A stretch of DNA of 64,000 nt from Uranotaenia lowii (lineage: Eukaryota; Arthropoda; Insecta; Diptera; Culicidae): contig NC_073691.1 of NCBI RefSeq assembly GCF_029784155.1, positions 132,618,714 through 132,682,713 on the forward strand. Reading direction: 5' to 3'. Position 1 is the stretch's first letter; each line of letters opens with the position of its first letter. Below the pieces are notes generated by a model that saw only the letters and a program-made list of their open reading frames with translations, had not been told where the DNA came from and did no database searches. The position numbers and the translations under genes were made by a program. Shown in pieces: positions 46,762 to 56,935 of this stretch.

Positions 46762-47040
46762 GTTTTCGCCTTTTCCGTTTTCGCTTTTGCGTTTTCACTG
46801 TTCTTTGTTTCATTCTGATCTACGCTGGTGGGGGTGGTGTTGGAGTACTGGTGGGGGAAACTGTTGCCCTACTGATTGTAGACGACGGAAATTGTGACGG
46901 CGGCCCGATGGTAAAAGTTTTCCAACCATGATCAGGGGCAATGCGATGGAAAATGGTGGTGGCACGGATGTTTTTGTTGTTATTGTTGCTTCTGTTTCGA
47001 CTTTTCCTCGACAAAAATTGCTCCAGGTGCTGATCATTTT
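46762..47040 (-). other. Probable non-coding 5'UTR exon of the receptor gene
   Basis: The minus strand ends at GGCGAAAAC followed by the donor GTGAGT (46756-46761). The preceding stretch is rich in AACAACAA and GAAAACG words, as in long insect UTRs. It contains an ATG at 47037 opening a 75-codon upstream ORF (to 46810) that would lie before the receptor start. The exon's 5' limit is unknown. Confidence 0.45.
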
Positions 47041-47692
47041 TAATCACTAAGGATTTCTTGCCCGCGTTCTTCTTACAAGGCGCCCACTGTTATTGTTTAC
47101 TTTCTAGTTTGGGTGGCCAGCATTAGCAGCGTCGTTGCTGGGTGTGAAGATGACCCTGAGGAAGAGAAACAGGGGAAGTAGAGGCGTTACTTAGCACATT
47201 GAAATAACAATCTTCAGGCGCATTTCTTCATACATTTAATCAAGCAAGGCATCAAGAATTGTTGAATTATTGAATTCCAAATTTGTTCTAGTACATGTTA
47301 TAATTTGCTGTGGACCTGTTGAATGATACATAAGCAGAGGTGCAAAGAGATCCCATCATGAAACATGCAGTGCCGATTCTAACAACCCGACGTCAGCTCC
47401 GAAAAAATCATCCTCATAAGTTAATATAAATGTATAGATTTTTAGTAACCAAATTCAATTTGAAAGACGATTAAAAATCAACTTGAAAAACACTCTATGA
47501 AAAATATCATACTTATTTTTAAAAAAAACAACATTTAGAGTTTACAATCTTTTATACTCCGTAGAGATATTTTGCATTGGTTTCTATTCCGTAGAGTTTA
47601 CAATTCCATTTTTGGTTCTTCGTTTGTTTCATTTCCGTTGTGTGAGTTAATTTTAAAGCTCGTGGAGTTGCAAATTCTCTTAAACCTATTTG
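47041..47692. other. Possible receptor promoter region
   Basis: No coding feature. It may contain the receptor transcription start, but I can point to no specific core promoter element. Confidence 0.3.
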
Positions 47693-47768
47693 AAGGCGAC
47701 AGGATTCGACCCCCTATAGTCTGATTTCAAACCAATCACGCTAGCCATTAGGCTAAACGACCGCCTCA
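47693..47768 (-). repeat. tRNA-like segment (pseudo-tRNA or SINE head)
   Basis: The minus strand gives about 71 bases with tRNA order: start GGCGGTCG, A-box TAGCCTAATGG, a perfect anticodon stem TGATT/AATCA around GGTTTGA (anticodon position TTT), B-box GGGTCGAATCC and end GTCGCC. The T-arm and acceptor have mismatches and the loop lacks the usual T before the anticodon. It is more degenerate than a working tRNA. Confidence 0.5.
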
Positions 47769-47824
47769 GAGCACACAGATTCTACCTTTGAAATGGAATG
47801 TAGAAATCGTCAAATTTTCATGGG

Positions 47825-48445
47825 ATGCTCGGCGAGATTGATAGGTACATTTGTTCATGGCCTGATGGTCTGCCCTTGGTGTTTGACCGAGAGAAAAGAT
47901 TCAAACTAACAAATAGTTATAAGGGAGAAGCCAGAGTAGACATCATGTGCTATGCCAGCGAATTGCATACCACAACATATAAGAAACTGCAAGTGGACTC
48001 AATATACATTGACTTCGCCAAGGTCTTCGATAAAGTTCCACACATAATCGTAATAGAAAAACTTACTCGCTACGGCTTTCCTGTATGGTTAACCAAATGG
48101 CTGTCGTCGTACCTGCTTAATCGTCGAGGTTTAATAAACATTCGTGGTACTCACTCTATTGTGTTCATCATGCCGTCTGGTGTACCGCAGGGCAGCCACT
48201 TAGGACCGCTTATCTTTGTGCTGTTTATAAACGATTTAGCAACATGGCTTCAATCGCCAAATCTGCTGTTTGCTGATTATTTGAAAATCTATCGAATCAT
48301 CGATCCAACAGAGGATTGCGCTGCGCTTCAAGATGACATCGACAGATTACTGGCGTTGTGCAAAATACATGGAATGTAAGTCAATGGCGGTAAGTGTAAG
48401 TGCATAAGCTTCAGGAGTAGAGCCTCGATCGTTTAAGACTACGCC
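47825..48445 (+). pseudogene. CR1-like RT fragment with mutated catalytic box
   Basis: The open frame to 48379 carries SIYIDFAKVFDKVPH, SGVPQGSHLGPLIFVLFIND and FADYLKIY, where the second catalytic Asp of FADD is replaced by Tyr. A frameshift follows KIHGM and the RT continues (CISFRSRAS) up to a TTAA MITE. It is 5'-truncated and inactive. It is close to the CR1-like copies at 19.2 and 25.8 kb. Confidence 0.85.
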
Positions 48446-48449
48446 TTAA

Positions 48450-49197
48450 GGGGGGGGTAGGGTCTAACGGGTATAAAAAAACACCATTTTCACGATTTTT
48501 TTCTAGAGCTATCGTTCAAACAAATGTATTCAAATTTTTTGCATTATACAAAGCATTGTTAAAAGAACATTTTGTAATTTTTTCGTAAAAAAATATTCAA
48601 AAATGAGCCGGTGACGGAGCACTTTCGAAGATGCCTTTTAGAAAACAGGATTTGCGGTGGACACTGTATCTCAGCACAGAATCATCTGAAGTCAAAAAAT
48701 CAGTGCAAAATATTTTTAATAGATGTTTTTCTAGACACCAACGTTTTTATTTAACTTAAAAAAAATTTTATGAAATTTTTGTGGCTGTTTGAAGTAAAAA
48801 CTACGATTTTTCACGAAAAAATCAGCCATTTTTCACCTGTAAAATCTCCCCAAAGTAAAAAAAAAAACAAAAAAGAAAAACGTTGGGGTCCAGTATTTTA
48901 TATGTAGAAAATATGTTCCAAATTTGAAAAGAATCGGATAAGTAGTTTTCAAATGACGATGTCCACGGACTTTAAAAATGTGCTTTCGAGAAAAACGCGT
49001 TTGAAGTTTCTGCTCTTGCTTTCTTGCAGTATTAGATAGGAGGAGATAAAGGCCTATAATTTCTGCAGTTTTGCTTCAATTGACTTGAAAATTTGACACA
49101 ACATTCTTGAAATGTTTTACAATAAGAAAATAAAAAAATAAAAAATCGACTTTTAAAGTGTTAGACCCTAACCCCCCCCCCCCCCCCCCCCTCCCTC
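48450..49197. mobile_element. TTAA-flanked MITE
   Basis: G-rich inverted ends (GGGGGGGGTAGGGTCTAAC on the left; complement CCCTCCC preceded by GTTAGACCCTAACC on the right) are bounded by TTAA at 48446-48449 and 49198-49201, as for piggyBac- or Kolobok-type elements. A C-homopolymer of about 20 lies at 49172-49191. It is non-coding and inserted into the RT fragment above. Confidence 0.8.
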
Positions 49198-49201
49198 TTA
49201 A

Positions 49202-49589
49202 GCCAATCCGTCAGACTGGGTAATGATTTTTTCGGCATCGAAAACTTTTAAATTGGTGCATCTATTATGGGTTTTTTCCTAAGGGAATCAAAAATTTAAA
49301 AAAATCTTATGCTAGGATGTGAAAAACTATGTCATCATCGTGTCGTAATCATTAAATTATAACTCGATTATATTTAACTTAACTTAAAGATATATATTTT
49401 ATTAATATGTGCTGTGGTATACAAATGTTGCATATAACTCCGCTGTTGCGGTGTGACGGTATTTATCTCCTTATTTCCTGACTCACGGACCTAGGTTGGA
49501 GCATTCCTGAAATAAACAGAGAAAAATAGAATATTGTTAGACAAAGGATGTCTTAAATGATTAAAAGGGAAGAGTGAGGGATCGTGTGT
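49202..49589. other. Left flank of the LTR element
   Basis: The first bases may continue the RT fragment beyond the MITE; the rest is AT-rich and unassigned. Confidence 0.4.
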
Positions 49590-49593
49590 AACG

Positions 49594-51592
49594 ATATAAC
49601 GAGAGCCCCGACACACTTCCGTTTCGTTAGCGGGTGGCTTAAGCGCCACTTCCTTACGGAAGACCACCCACCTAGTCTTGGTTTGCCCAGCTGAATGAGA
49701 CTCGGACGTGAGTTCCTTTTTTGGTTCCCTATTTTGGGAAAGAAGCAGAAGGGTCTCTGAAAAGGGATCCGTACTTCGGCTTCGAATTCGAATCCGCCCC
49801 GAAAACGAGAACAGCCCGCAAAATCACGGAAAGGGGGATTATTCGTTGCTCGCTAAAAAGTTGAACCAGAGAAGCTGAAAACTAACGGACGAATTCCCAA
49901 CCTCTTAACCTGCTCAGGATGAGAAAAGACCGTGATTGGATTCGCAGCCAATCACCGCAGTAAACGAATAAAAAGCAACAACGAATAACCTGTGACCCCC
50001 TTCCCAATGCCCCAATTATGTCATCATCCCTCTAGTGTTTCCGGTCCAAAATACCTGAGACGATTTAGTTAGGTACATTCATTGGATCCTTTTTTATTCG
50101 GCCTCTATTGTCGTGTGTTCGTTTTACAATTTTGTGTGTCTGTTTCGATTTTCTACTGTTAGTGCTGGTGGAGACGCTTGGTTTTTCGTTCCTTTACGGT
50201 GCGCTCGATCGTCGAAATTTTCCCCATACAAATGGTTTGAATTTTCTTTGCGGGGGTGGAAATAGGCTACTTTTCCGGCTCGCCAGTCCGAACTACGTCG
50301 ATTGCATATAAAATTATCGTCGTAGGATGAAATTTTCAAATTGCAACATAAGCGGCTAAAGTTGCATGCCGTTCATAAGAATTGTACATGTACATGAGCG
50401 AACCATCGCTAATAAATAAAGTTGGCCATAGGTGAGTACTCACGTTATTTCCTTATACTAACGGGGGTTTTTGGTTTCCCCGGTTCTGCTGCCAAGTGCG
50501 GTGAACCTCCGATGTGTTCTCCCGGCAGATGTGCTGGTGACGGGCTATCGGCAAAGATGATGAACAGCTATGCAGGTGATTATGGCTGAACGCGTGGTTG
50601 GATCCAATGTGATCCCATGCGTTCAGCGAAACTTTTTGCCGAGATCTCCCGGCTGCCACAGCTGGTCGAAGATTTCGTCGAATCGAAGAATATTGTGGGG
50701 GTGGTGCAAATGCTAATACCCTTGGCACTGCCGCGTGCACGCTCCAGAGATGATATTTCGTCCCGGCGGTTCCTGGTAGCTTTCTAGGTGGTCTCGGCAG
50801 ATTCCCGGATCGTCACGGCGGGATCGACGGTTGATGAAACGGCTGCTTGAGAAAGCTGTAGTGGGCTTCTCAAATCTGACTGAGTAAGCACTGTCTTCCT
50901 GTGCTTTTTTTTGACACTACACTTTCCTACGATGCCTTTAACTTAACTGCGAGCACGCGAATTAAACGGTCTTTACCCAACTGAACTTCACGATTAAGTG
51001 GTTCAGGAAGTCGCATCTGAAATCAGCCTTCTTGATCTAGTTCAACTTCGTACCGGAACTACCCGATACGAAGACCTAATCGAGAAGTTAAACAAACAAC
51101 TCTCTTTTCCGCGATTTTACAATGCAGCCTTGTCTTCCCCTTCCAAACCCGAGACCAAAGACCAAACCTTTTCTCTTCCAAACCTAGGTGCACAAAGGCA
51201 TCCCGAAAGAGGTCATTCACCTGGTGCACAACAAGCTTGCAGTCGGCGATCATCTGGAAGGTGACTCTCTAAACCATACTTTCTACTCCAAAAATGTGTC
51301 GGGTGATCGAATACATCTACAGGCGCGTTTTTGATGTTAATGATGATTCGGTTAATGATTAATTAGGGTGGTACCTGGCAGGAGGATTCATTCGCTCAAC
51401 TTTCTTCGTTGATTTTATTTTTCGAAATCTTTATATTAATTTTAAGTTCTAAGTGGAGGTACTTTATGAATAATTAATTTGATTGTTATTGTTTCATTTT
51501 ATTTAGTTTCTAAATGGCTCTTAATTAATTTATTTAAAGGTTATAAAGGAATTTCTGTTGTTGGTTTTACTAGTAGCTGGTGTACCCGTTAC
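49594..51592 (-). repeat. 3' LTR of the Ty3/Gypsy element
   Basis: On the minus strand it begins GTAACGGGTACACC and ends CTCTCGTTATAT. It is near-identical to the copy at 59658-61656. At 2 kb it is long for an insect Gypsy LTR. Short frames inside it recur in both LTRs only because of duplication. Confidence 0.96.
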
Positions 51593-51610
51593 ATCATCCC
51601 GTACTAAATT

Positions 51611-51666
51611 TACGAAAAATTTGATTGGCTTGTACTTGAAGTTCAAAGTCAATCAAATTTTTCGTA
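51611..51666. repeat. Perfect 17-bp stem hairpin next to the 3' LTR
   Basis: TACGAAAAATTTGATTG pairs perfectly with CAATCAAATTTTTCGTA across a 22-base loop that itself contains TTGAAGTTCAA. It lies within 20-75 bp of the LTR, at the usual polypurine-tract position, where no clear polypurine run is visible. Function unknown. Confidence 0.8.
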
Positions 51667-52960
51667 GGTTCATATTTCGTCCATTCAAACTATTTTGCTG
51701 ATTTTCGGGGTCATAGGGAATCAACGTTAATTCAATAACTCATCGCTGTTTGCAGGAGCTCCTTGCGGGCCTGCCACTGACCATCAATGACGTTAGTCTC
51801 CGGTCTCCAGCGAAAATGCAAAAAAAAATACTTCAAAAGGACAAAATCTAAACTCTAAAATTGATATTGTATTCCTTAAACCCTATTTAAACTACGCTAT
51901 GAGAATGAAAAAAAAAATACGGAGAAAAAAAAAACAATTAAGGAGAAAAAAAAAATAAAATAATTGAATTCAGCAATCAGAAAAAAAAGCAAAAAAAAAA
52001 TGTTGGTAAACCAAAGAAGTTTTTCGGGAGATTGTTTTGACCCTGTTTGACGTTACGTAACTGTTGAAGGCCCCATTCATTCAAAAAAAAACCTACTATC
52101 TAAAGCTTAAAAAAAAATCACCCACTGTGTTATCACAAATGGGATCCGAATCGCCTAGAGCGATTTGGATTCTACACCTGGAATTACCGATTACGAATAC
52201 CAAATCCTCTACCGATCCCAAAAAAAAAAACCTAAATTATCTGTAAGTTTGTTCGACCTAACCTTCCCCTACACTTGGCGAGATTGCGGCTAGTCCGACA
52301 TTCTTACTTAAAATAACTAATTTTGCTTCTAGTTCGCTTCAACAATATCCACTGTTTCAAACGCTTACAAGAAGTCAAAATTTTAAAACCAGTTCGAATT
52401 TCGACTGTGCAGTTGCCCTAAATCTACATCTAAACCGTTCATCAAAACATTTATACAGTTTCAACCATCTCTCTCACTCATACTATCACCCATTCATGCC
52501 AACAACGTACATAACGTCAAACGAGAATCAAAACAAACTCGAGTAAATCCTCGACAGTGAACCGTGCGTGGTGGATCTTGCCGATTTGATCCGAATTATC
52601 CGGTGCCGGGAAGTTTTGGCTAAGTGGCTTCGCTCTCTATGACGTTCCGAGTGATAAACAGTTTCTGCGGTATCGGATCAAGGACTGTGAACATACAGAT
52701 TGTCGTTCCATTATCCGATGTGAATGTTTGTTTTCCTCCCTTTGTTTTTCTCTAGGTGGGACTGTTCCTTTTCCGTTCGGAGCTTGTGGCGGATAGAAGT
52801 AGGTCTCTGGCAATTCCTGGCTATTCCTGGCTTTGTCTTCGGTGGAGTCCAGTGGAGTTGACTGATTCCGGCGAATTTCTACATATCTCGCGTTGATTGT
52901 ATCGAAACAGGTAAGCTAATCCTCTAGGAAATCAATAAAACATTTTTTTTTTAGGAGTGT

Positions 52961-53158
52961 GTGTCGGTCTTCGCCGGAAGTGTTCCAATCCGGGTTAAAT
53001 ATAGAGGTCCTTCGAAAGTGGTGCTGCTGCCGATCAGGGGTGGTCAGATTGTTCTGCCAGAGGATTGTGGTTCCTTGACATCGCCGCAAATGGATTCCGA
53101 CAAAAGAGCGCTCCCTCTTGCCCGTTTACCGGAAGCTAAAATTGTCCTAAAAAGTTAA
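52961..53158 (+). CDS. Antisense ORF of 65 codons with an upstream intron-like signal
   Basis: The frame (MSVFAGSVPIRVKYRG start) opens at GTG, seven bases after a T-rich tract ending in TAG (acceptor-like), with a donor-like CAG|GTAAGC 44 bases upstream. Another acceptor-like TTTTTCTCTAG lies at 52745-52755. These suggest a spliced antisense transcript crossing the element's 3' segment, but a 44-base intron is very short and no homology is recognised. Confidence 0.25.
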   Translation: MSVFAGSVPIRVKYRGPSKVVLLPIRGGQIVLPEDCGSLTSPQMDSDKRALPLARLPEAKIVLKS

Positions 53159-53656
53159 CCGTGAGTTCATATTTCATGTTTTCTTACTAATCTAGCTTAA
53201 GTACTACCTTATCTAAGTCTTAGGGAACTAGGATACTAACAACTAAACTATATACAATTGCGCGTATCGATTCCGTTCGGTTTTTTCGTAAAATTGGATC
53301 GGCTTAGACTCACTCTGCGCTTGGAGTGGTCTCTGTTAGGACGGTGTCGATTGGTTTCGGTACCCTCAGCTCGGAGAGCATAGGGCCCTTCCTCGCGAGT
53401 CCATCGAAGTAAGAAGATGTTCCCAGATGGTATTTTGTTTCGATGATTAGTCCCTTTTACGTTGCATAGCTGTTAAATCATAATCTATGTCTACTGTCTA
53501 AACTTAGTTTTTCGGTTCCCTCAGCGTAGAAATAAACTAGGTCGTTTCTCGCGAGTCCGTCGAAAGTTTTTTTTATTTCCCCTTTGGGTGTTTCTTTGCA
53601 TTTTGGTTTCTTCTTGGGAAGTGGCATAGCTTGAAAAAAATGAACAGAATTTATAG

Positions 53657-56600
53657 TTAGGATTTGTTGTTTGTGCTTTTAGGCTGGTGAAAACGTTTGA
53701 GCACCGTACTGTGGTAAACTCCTATTCGTTTTCCGGAAGGATTCTCGAGCTCGTAGGTGTTTGAACCGAGAATTTTCTTAACGATGGCTTGCTCGTATTT
53801 TGGTGCCAATTTCTTGCAGAAACCTTTTCCCTTATCTGAGAGGTCGAAAGTTTGCTTCAGCACCGTTTCTCCTACCGTGTACGTCGGGTAATTTGCGCTT
53901 GATCGAAGATTGTATGTTTTGGCATGTTTTTCGTAGGCGTTCGCTAGATTTTGCTTCACTTCCTTGAAGAGCTCGTCCATCCGTTCTGTTTGCTTCTCCG
54001 CTGTGGTTTCGGTCGATAACTGGAGTTCTCTCATGGTAGCATATTCGTGGCCGTCGGAGATCCTGTTTCTACCAAACACTATGAAGTAAGGGCTATATTT
54101 CGTCGAAACATGTACAGCATCTCGAATTGCACTCGCTATGAGTTGCAAATTTTCAGCCCAACTGGAGTGTGCTTTCTTAAGTGTAGCTCGGATTGCGGTT
54201 ACGATTACTCGATTGACCCTTTCGGTGTTATTCACCTGAGGGTGATATGCCGGCGTGAGCCAATGCGAGACGTGGTAGTTATCCAACAGTGTTTTAAACA
54301 CTTTGGACACGAATTGTGACCCATTGTCGGTCAGGACGATTTCGGGTACCCCGAAAAGGTTGAAAATGTTATTTTCTACGAATTCCGCCAACGAATGAGC
54401 CTTCGCTTCCCTGAAAGGTTGTATCATTATGAATTTCGAAAACACATCCGTGGCCACCAGTAGGCATGTGTTTCGATTTTTCCCGGAAGGTGGCAATGGA
54501 CCGATGTAGTCCAGTGTCACAAACTGCCACGGGTGTTCCGCAGGCTTCTGTGTACCCATCGGAGGAGTGGTGTTGAAGTTACGAGACTTGCTTAATTGAC
54601 ACGTTAAACATTCCTGGCAAAAAGCTTTTATGGCTTGGTTCATTTTGGGCCAATGAAATTTCTCTTTTACGGCTGCGGTTGTTTTTTCGACACCGAAATG
54701 AGCCTTGTCGTGAATACTTTTAATGATCCCGTTGATGTCTGTGGTTTTTGGTACAACTTTCCACTCGAATCTTGGATCCTGGAGTTTCCCTTTCGTCGGA
54801 ACATACTGGTGAAGTTGACCGTCTATGATCCGGTAATCGGGAAATTTGCTAGGATTTAGGTTAATCTGTTCAATGAGTTCGTCCTGTTTGAGATCAACTT
54901 TTGCTAACGAGATGCAGTCTAAAGGAATGGATCTTGATAGACAGTCTGCTGTGATATTTGATTTCCCTTTCCGATAGTCTAAATCAAAATCATACGCCTG
55001 AATTCTGAGAGCCCACCGAAGTAACTTGGCGTTCCCCGTTTCGGTTCCCATGTTGAAAAGCCATAGCAGACTTCTTGCGTCCGTTACTACTCGAAATTTT
55101 ACCCCTTCAACGTAATGCCGGAAGTGTTGAATCGCCAACAACACGCCGAGGCACTCTTTTTCAACAGCTGAGTAACGTCTCTGGGTGCGGCTGAGTTTTT
55201 TGCTGAAATAGGAAATAACCCTGGTCACCCCGTCCTGCTCCTGTACTAAAGCGGCTCCTACCGCTCTGTCTGACGCGTCAGATTCGATTGTGAACATTTT
55301 GGTAAAGTCCGGATTCCCTAATACAGGCGCTGACGTCAACACTGATTTCAGTTCCCTGAAGGCTTCTTCCGCTTGTTCCGTCCACTTCATTTTTTTATGT
55401 TCTTTGGAAAGTAAGTCTGTAATCGGGGCAGTGATTCTACTATAATTCTTAATGAATTTTTGGTAGAACCCCGCAAGACCCAATAGTCGCCTTATGTCCT
55501 CCTGGTTTTTTGGCTGGGCGTAATCCAATATCGGTTGAATTCTGCTAGTGTCTATTGCCACTCCGAACTCGTTGAGAAGATATCCTAAGTACACCACCTG
55601 TTTTCGGCAGAACCTGGATTTCTCAAGAGAGATGGTCAATCTTGCGGTTCTGAGTCTCTTTGCGACTTCTTCGAGAAGTTTCAAGTGCTCTTCGAAGGTA
55701 TCTGATGCGATGACGATGTCATCTAGATACACAAAGACGTTAGGCTCGAGGTCGAAACCTAACGCTCTGGCCATAAGTCTCTGCATACTGAATGACGCGT
55801 TCTGTATGCCAAATGGAAGCACTTTGAACCTCCAAACTCCTTCTGGTGTGCGGAAAGCTGTATAGTTCCTGCTGCTTTCTTTTAGAGGAATCTGGAAGTA
55901 TGCGTCCTTCAAATCAATTACCGAGAAGTATTTGGCCTTACCCAATCTACAAAAAATATCGTTCATGTTGCGCATCGGGAAGTAGTCTTTGACCGTGAGC
56001 TTGTTCAGTTTCCTAGAGTCTAGGCAAACTCTTACCTTGCCGTTCTTCTTCAGCACTGGGACCAGCGGATTGGTCCACTCGCTAAAGCACTCTTCTATTG
56101 CGTCGAGCTTTTTGAAACGTTCTACCTCTGCCTTGATTGCATCCTGCATGTACGGCGAACACCTGTACATTGGCGGGTTCCTGAGGACCGCTCCTTCTTT
56201 TAGAACTATTTCGTGTTCAATTAAATTAGTTTTCCCCAGTTTCCCTGTAGACGTAAGCTCGAAGCTCTTGATGACGTCGGTGAGGAGTTTTCTGTGCTGA
56301 TCCGAGAGGGTGTGCTCCGTCTCAATTCCTTCTGGATCCGGCGTAGATTCTGTTGGTCCTTCGTAGATGGGGATATCTAACGTATCATCTTCTTCTGGTT
56401 CTTCAATTCTGATGATATTGCCTGTTGGTTGGATTGAGAAGCAAAACGGTTCCGTTTCGTCATCTGAGGTTTTCAACTCTTCAGGGCCACGTCCTAGGTC
56501 TATCATCGGTTTAATTTGGAAAGAGTCCCAAAAGTCTGCTCCCAGAATGAGTGTCCTGGATATTTCTGGGACGATAATCGTGGGGACGACTTTTGTGAGT

Positions 56601-56935
56601 CCTTTGAATGAAAAAGGTATATTCAGGTAGCCTAAGCATTTGTACCTAGTTCCGTCTGCTGTGGACACCTGATAATTTGCTGGCTGTATTTTGAGGTCGT
56701 ATTTTTCGATTAGGTCGATTGAGTTCAGGATGCTTATCCCTGCGCCTGAATCTAGAAGGGCTTCGATTTCTGTGTCGAATACCTTGACTTTGATGTGTGG
56801 GCATTTTTTGAAGTGTAATTTTATGTGATAAACTTGTGTAAAAGGATCGAATATTGTGTCGTTTGATTTTATGGGAATGTTAATTTTTTGCAGAGTGCTA
56901 GAATTCCCCCGCTCACACCCCTCTATTCGTTTCCC
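53657..56935 (-). CDS. pol: Pol polyprotein: protease, reverse transcriptase, RNase H, integrase
   Basis: About 1090 residues in the -1 frame relative to gag, entered at the slippery site 56929-56935; there is no useful ATG at its start. Protease: ALLDSGAGISIL (about residue 60) and ILGADFWDSF. RT: CLDSRKLNKLTVKDYFPMRN, YLDDIVIAS with the catalytic Asp pair (about 400). RNase H: FTIESDASDRAVGAAL (about 550) and TDARSLLWLF. Integrase: an HHCC finger (HDKAHFGVE ... CQECLTC, about 740-765), LDYIGPLPPSG, LTDNGSQF (about 869) and NNTERVNR for the catalytic Asp-Asp-Glu. No stops are seen; it could be active. The last Asp-Glu spacing counts as 34 residues, one fewer than the textbook 35. Confidence 0.95.
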   Translation of the reverse strand, partial: GKRIEGCERGNSSTLQKINIPIKSNDTIFDPFTQVYHIKLHFKKCPHIKVKVFDTEIEALLDSGAGISILNSIDLIEKYDLKIQPANYQVSTADGTRYKCLGYLNIPFSFKGLTKVVPTIIVPEISRTLILGADFWDSFQIKPMIDLGRGPEELKTSDDETEPFCFSIQPTGNIIRIEEPEEDDTLDIPIYEGPTESTPDPEGIETEHTLSDQHRKLLTDVIKSFELTSTGKLGKTNLIEHEIVLKEGAVLRNPPMYRCSPYMQDAIKAEVERFKKLDAIEECFSEWTNPLVPVLKKNGKVRVCLDSRKLNKLTVKDYFPMRNMNDIFCRLGKAKYFSVIDLKDAYFQIPLKESSRNYTAFRTPEGVWRFKVLPFGIQNASFSMQRLMARALGFDLEPNVFVYLDDIVIASDTFEEHLKLLEEVAKRLRTARLTISLEKSRFCRKQVVYLGYLLNEFGVAIDTSRIQPILDYAQPKNQEDIRRLLGLAGFYQKFIKNYSRITAPITDLLSKEHKKMKWTEQAEEAFRELKSVLTSAPVLGNPDFTKMFTIESDASDRAVGAALVQEQDGVTRVISYFSKKLSRTQRRYSAVEKECLGVLLAIQHFRHYVEGVKFRVVTDARSLLWLFNMGTETGNAKLLRWALRIQAYDFDLDYRKGKSNITADCLSRSIPLDCISLAKVDLKQDELIEQINLNPSKFPDYRIIDGQLHQYVPTKGKLQDPRFEWKVVPKTTDINGIIKSIHDKAHFGVEKTTAAVKEKFHWPKMNQAIKAFCQECLTCQLSKSRNFNTTPPMGTQKPAEHPWQFVTLDYIGPLPPSGKNRNTCLLVATDVFSKFIMIQPFREAKAHSLAEFVENNIFNLFGVPEIVLTDNGSQFVSKVFKTLLDNYHVSHWLTPAYHPQVNNTERVNRVIVTAIRATLKKAHSSWAENLQLIASAIRDAVHVSTKYSPYFIVFGRNRISDGHEYATMRELQLSTETTAEKQTERMDELFKEVKQNLANAYEKHAKTYNLRSSANYPTYTVGETVLKQTFDLSDKGKGFCKKLAPKYEQAIVKKILGSNTYELENPSGKRIGVYHSTVLKRFHQPKSTNNKS

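Larger units (their letters stand above)
51593..53656 (-). other. 3' segment between pol and the 3' LTR, without a sense ORF
   Basis: About 2 kb with no sense-strand ORF of note, so no envelope-like gene is supported. It holds a strong hairpin beside the LTR (51611-51666), two imperfect direct repeats around TCGG(T)TCCCTCAGC and CGCGAGTCC(A/G)TCGAA (about 53357-53410 and 53512-53570), and an antisense ORF with splice-like signals (52961-53158). Confidence 0.7.

Noticed and set aside
47693..47768. Functional tRNA-Lys gene
   Set aside because: The T-arm and acceptor arm have mismatches and the anticodon loop lacks expected flanking bases.
50108..51264. ORFs inside the LTR (67-95 codons), repeated at 60172-61328
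   Set aside because: They recur only because the LTR is duplicated; no domain, and they overlap on both strands.
51593..53656. Envelope gene for the Gypsy element
   Set aside because: No sense-strand ORF, signal peptide or transmembrane segment is visible there.
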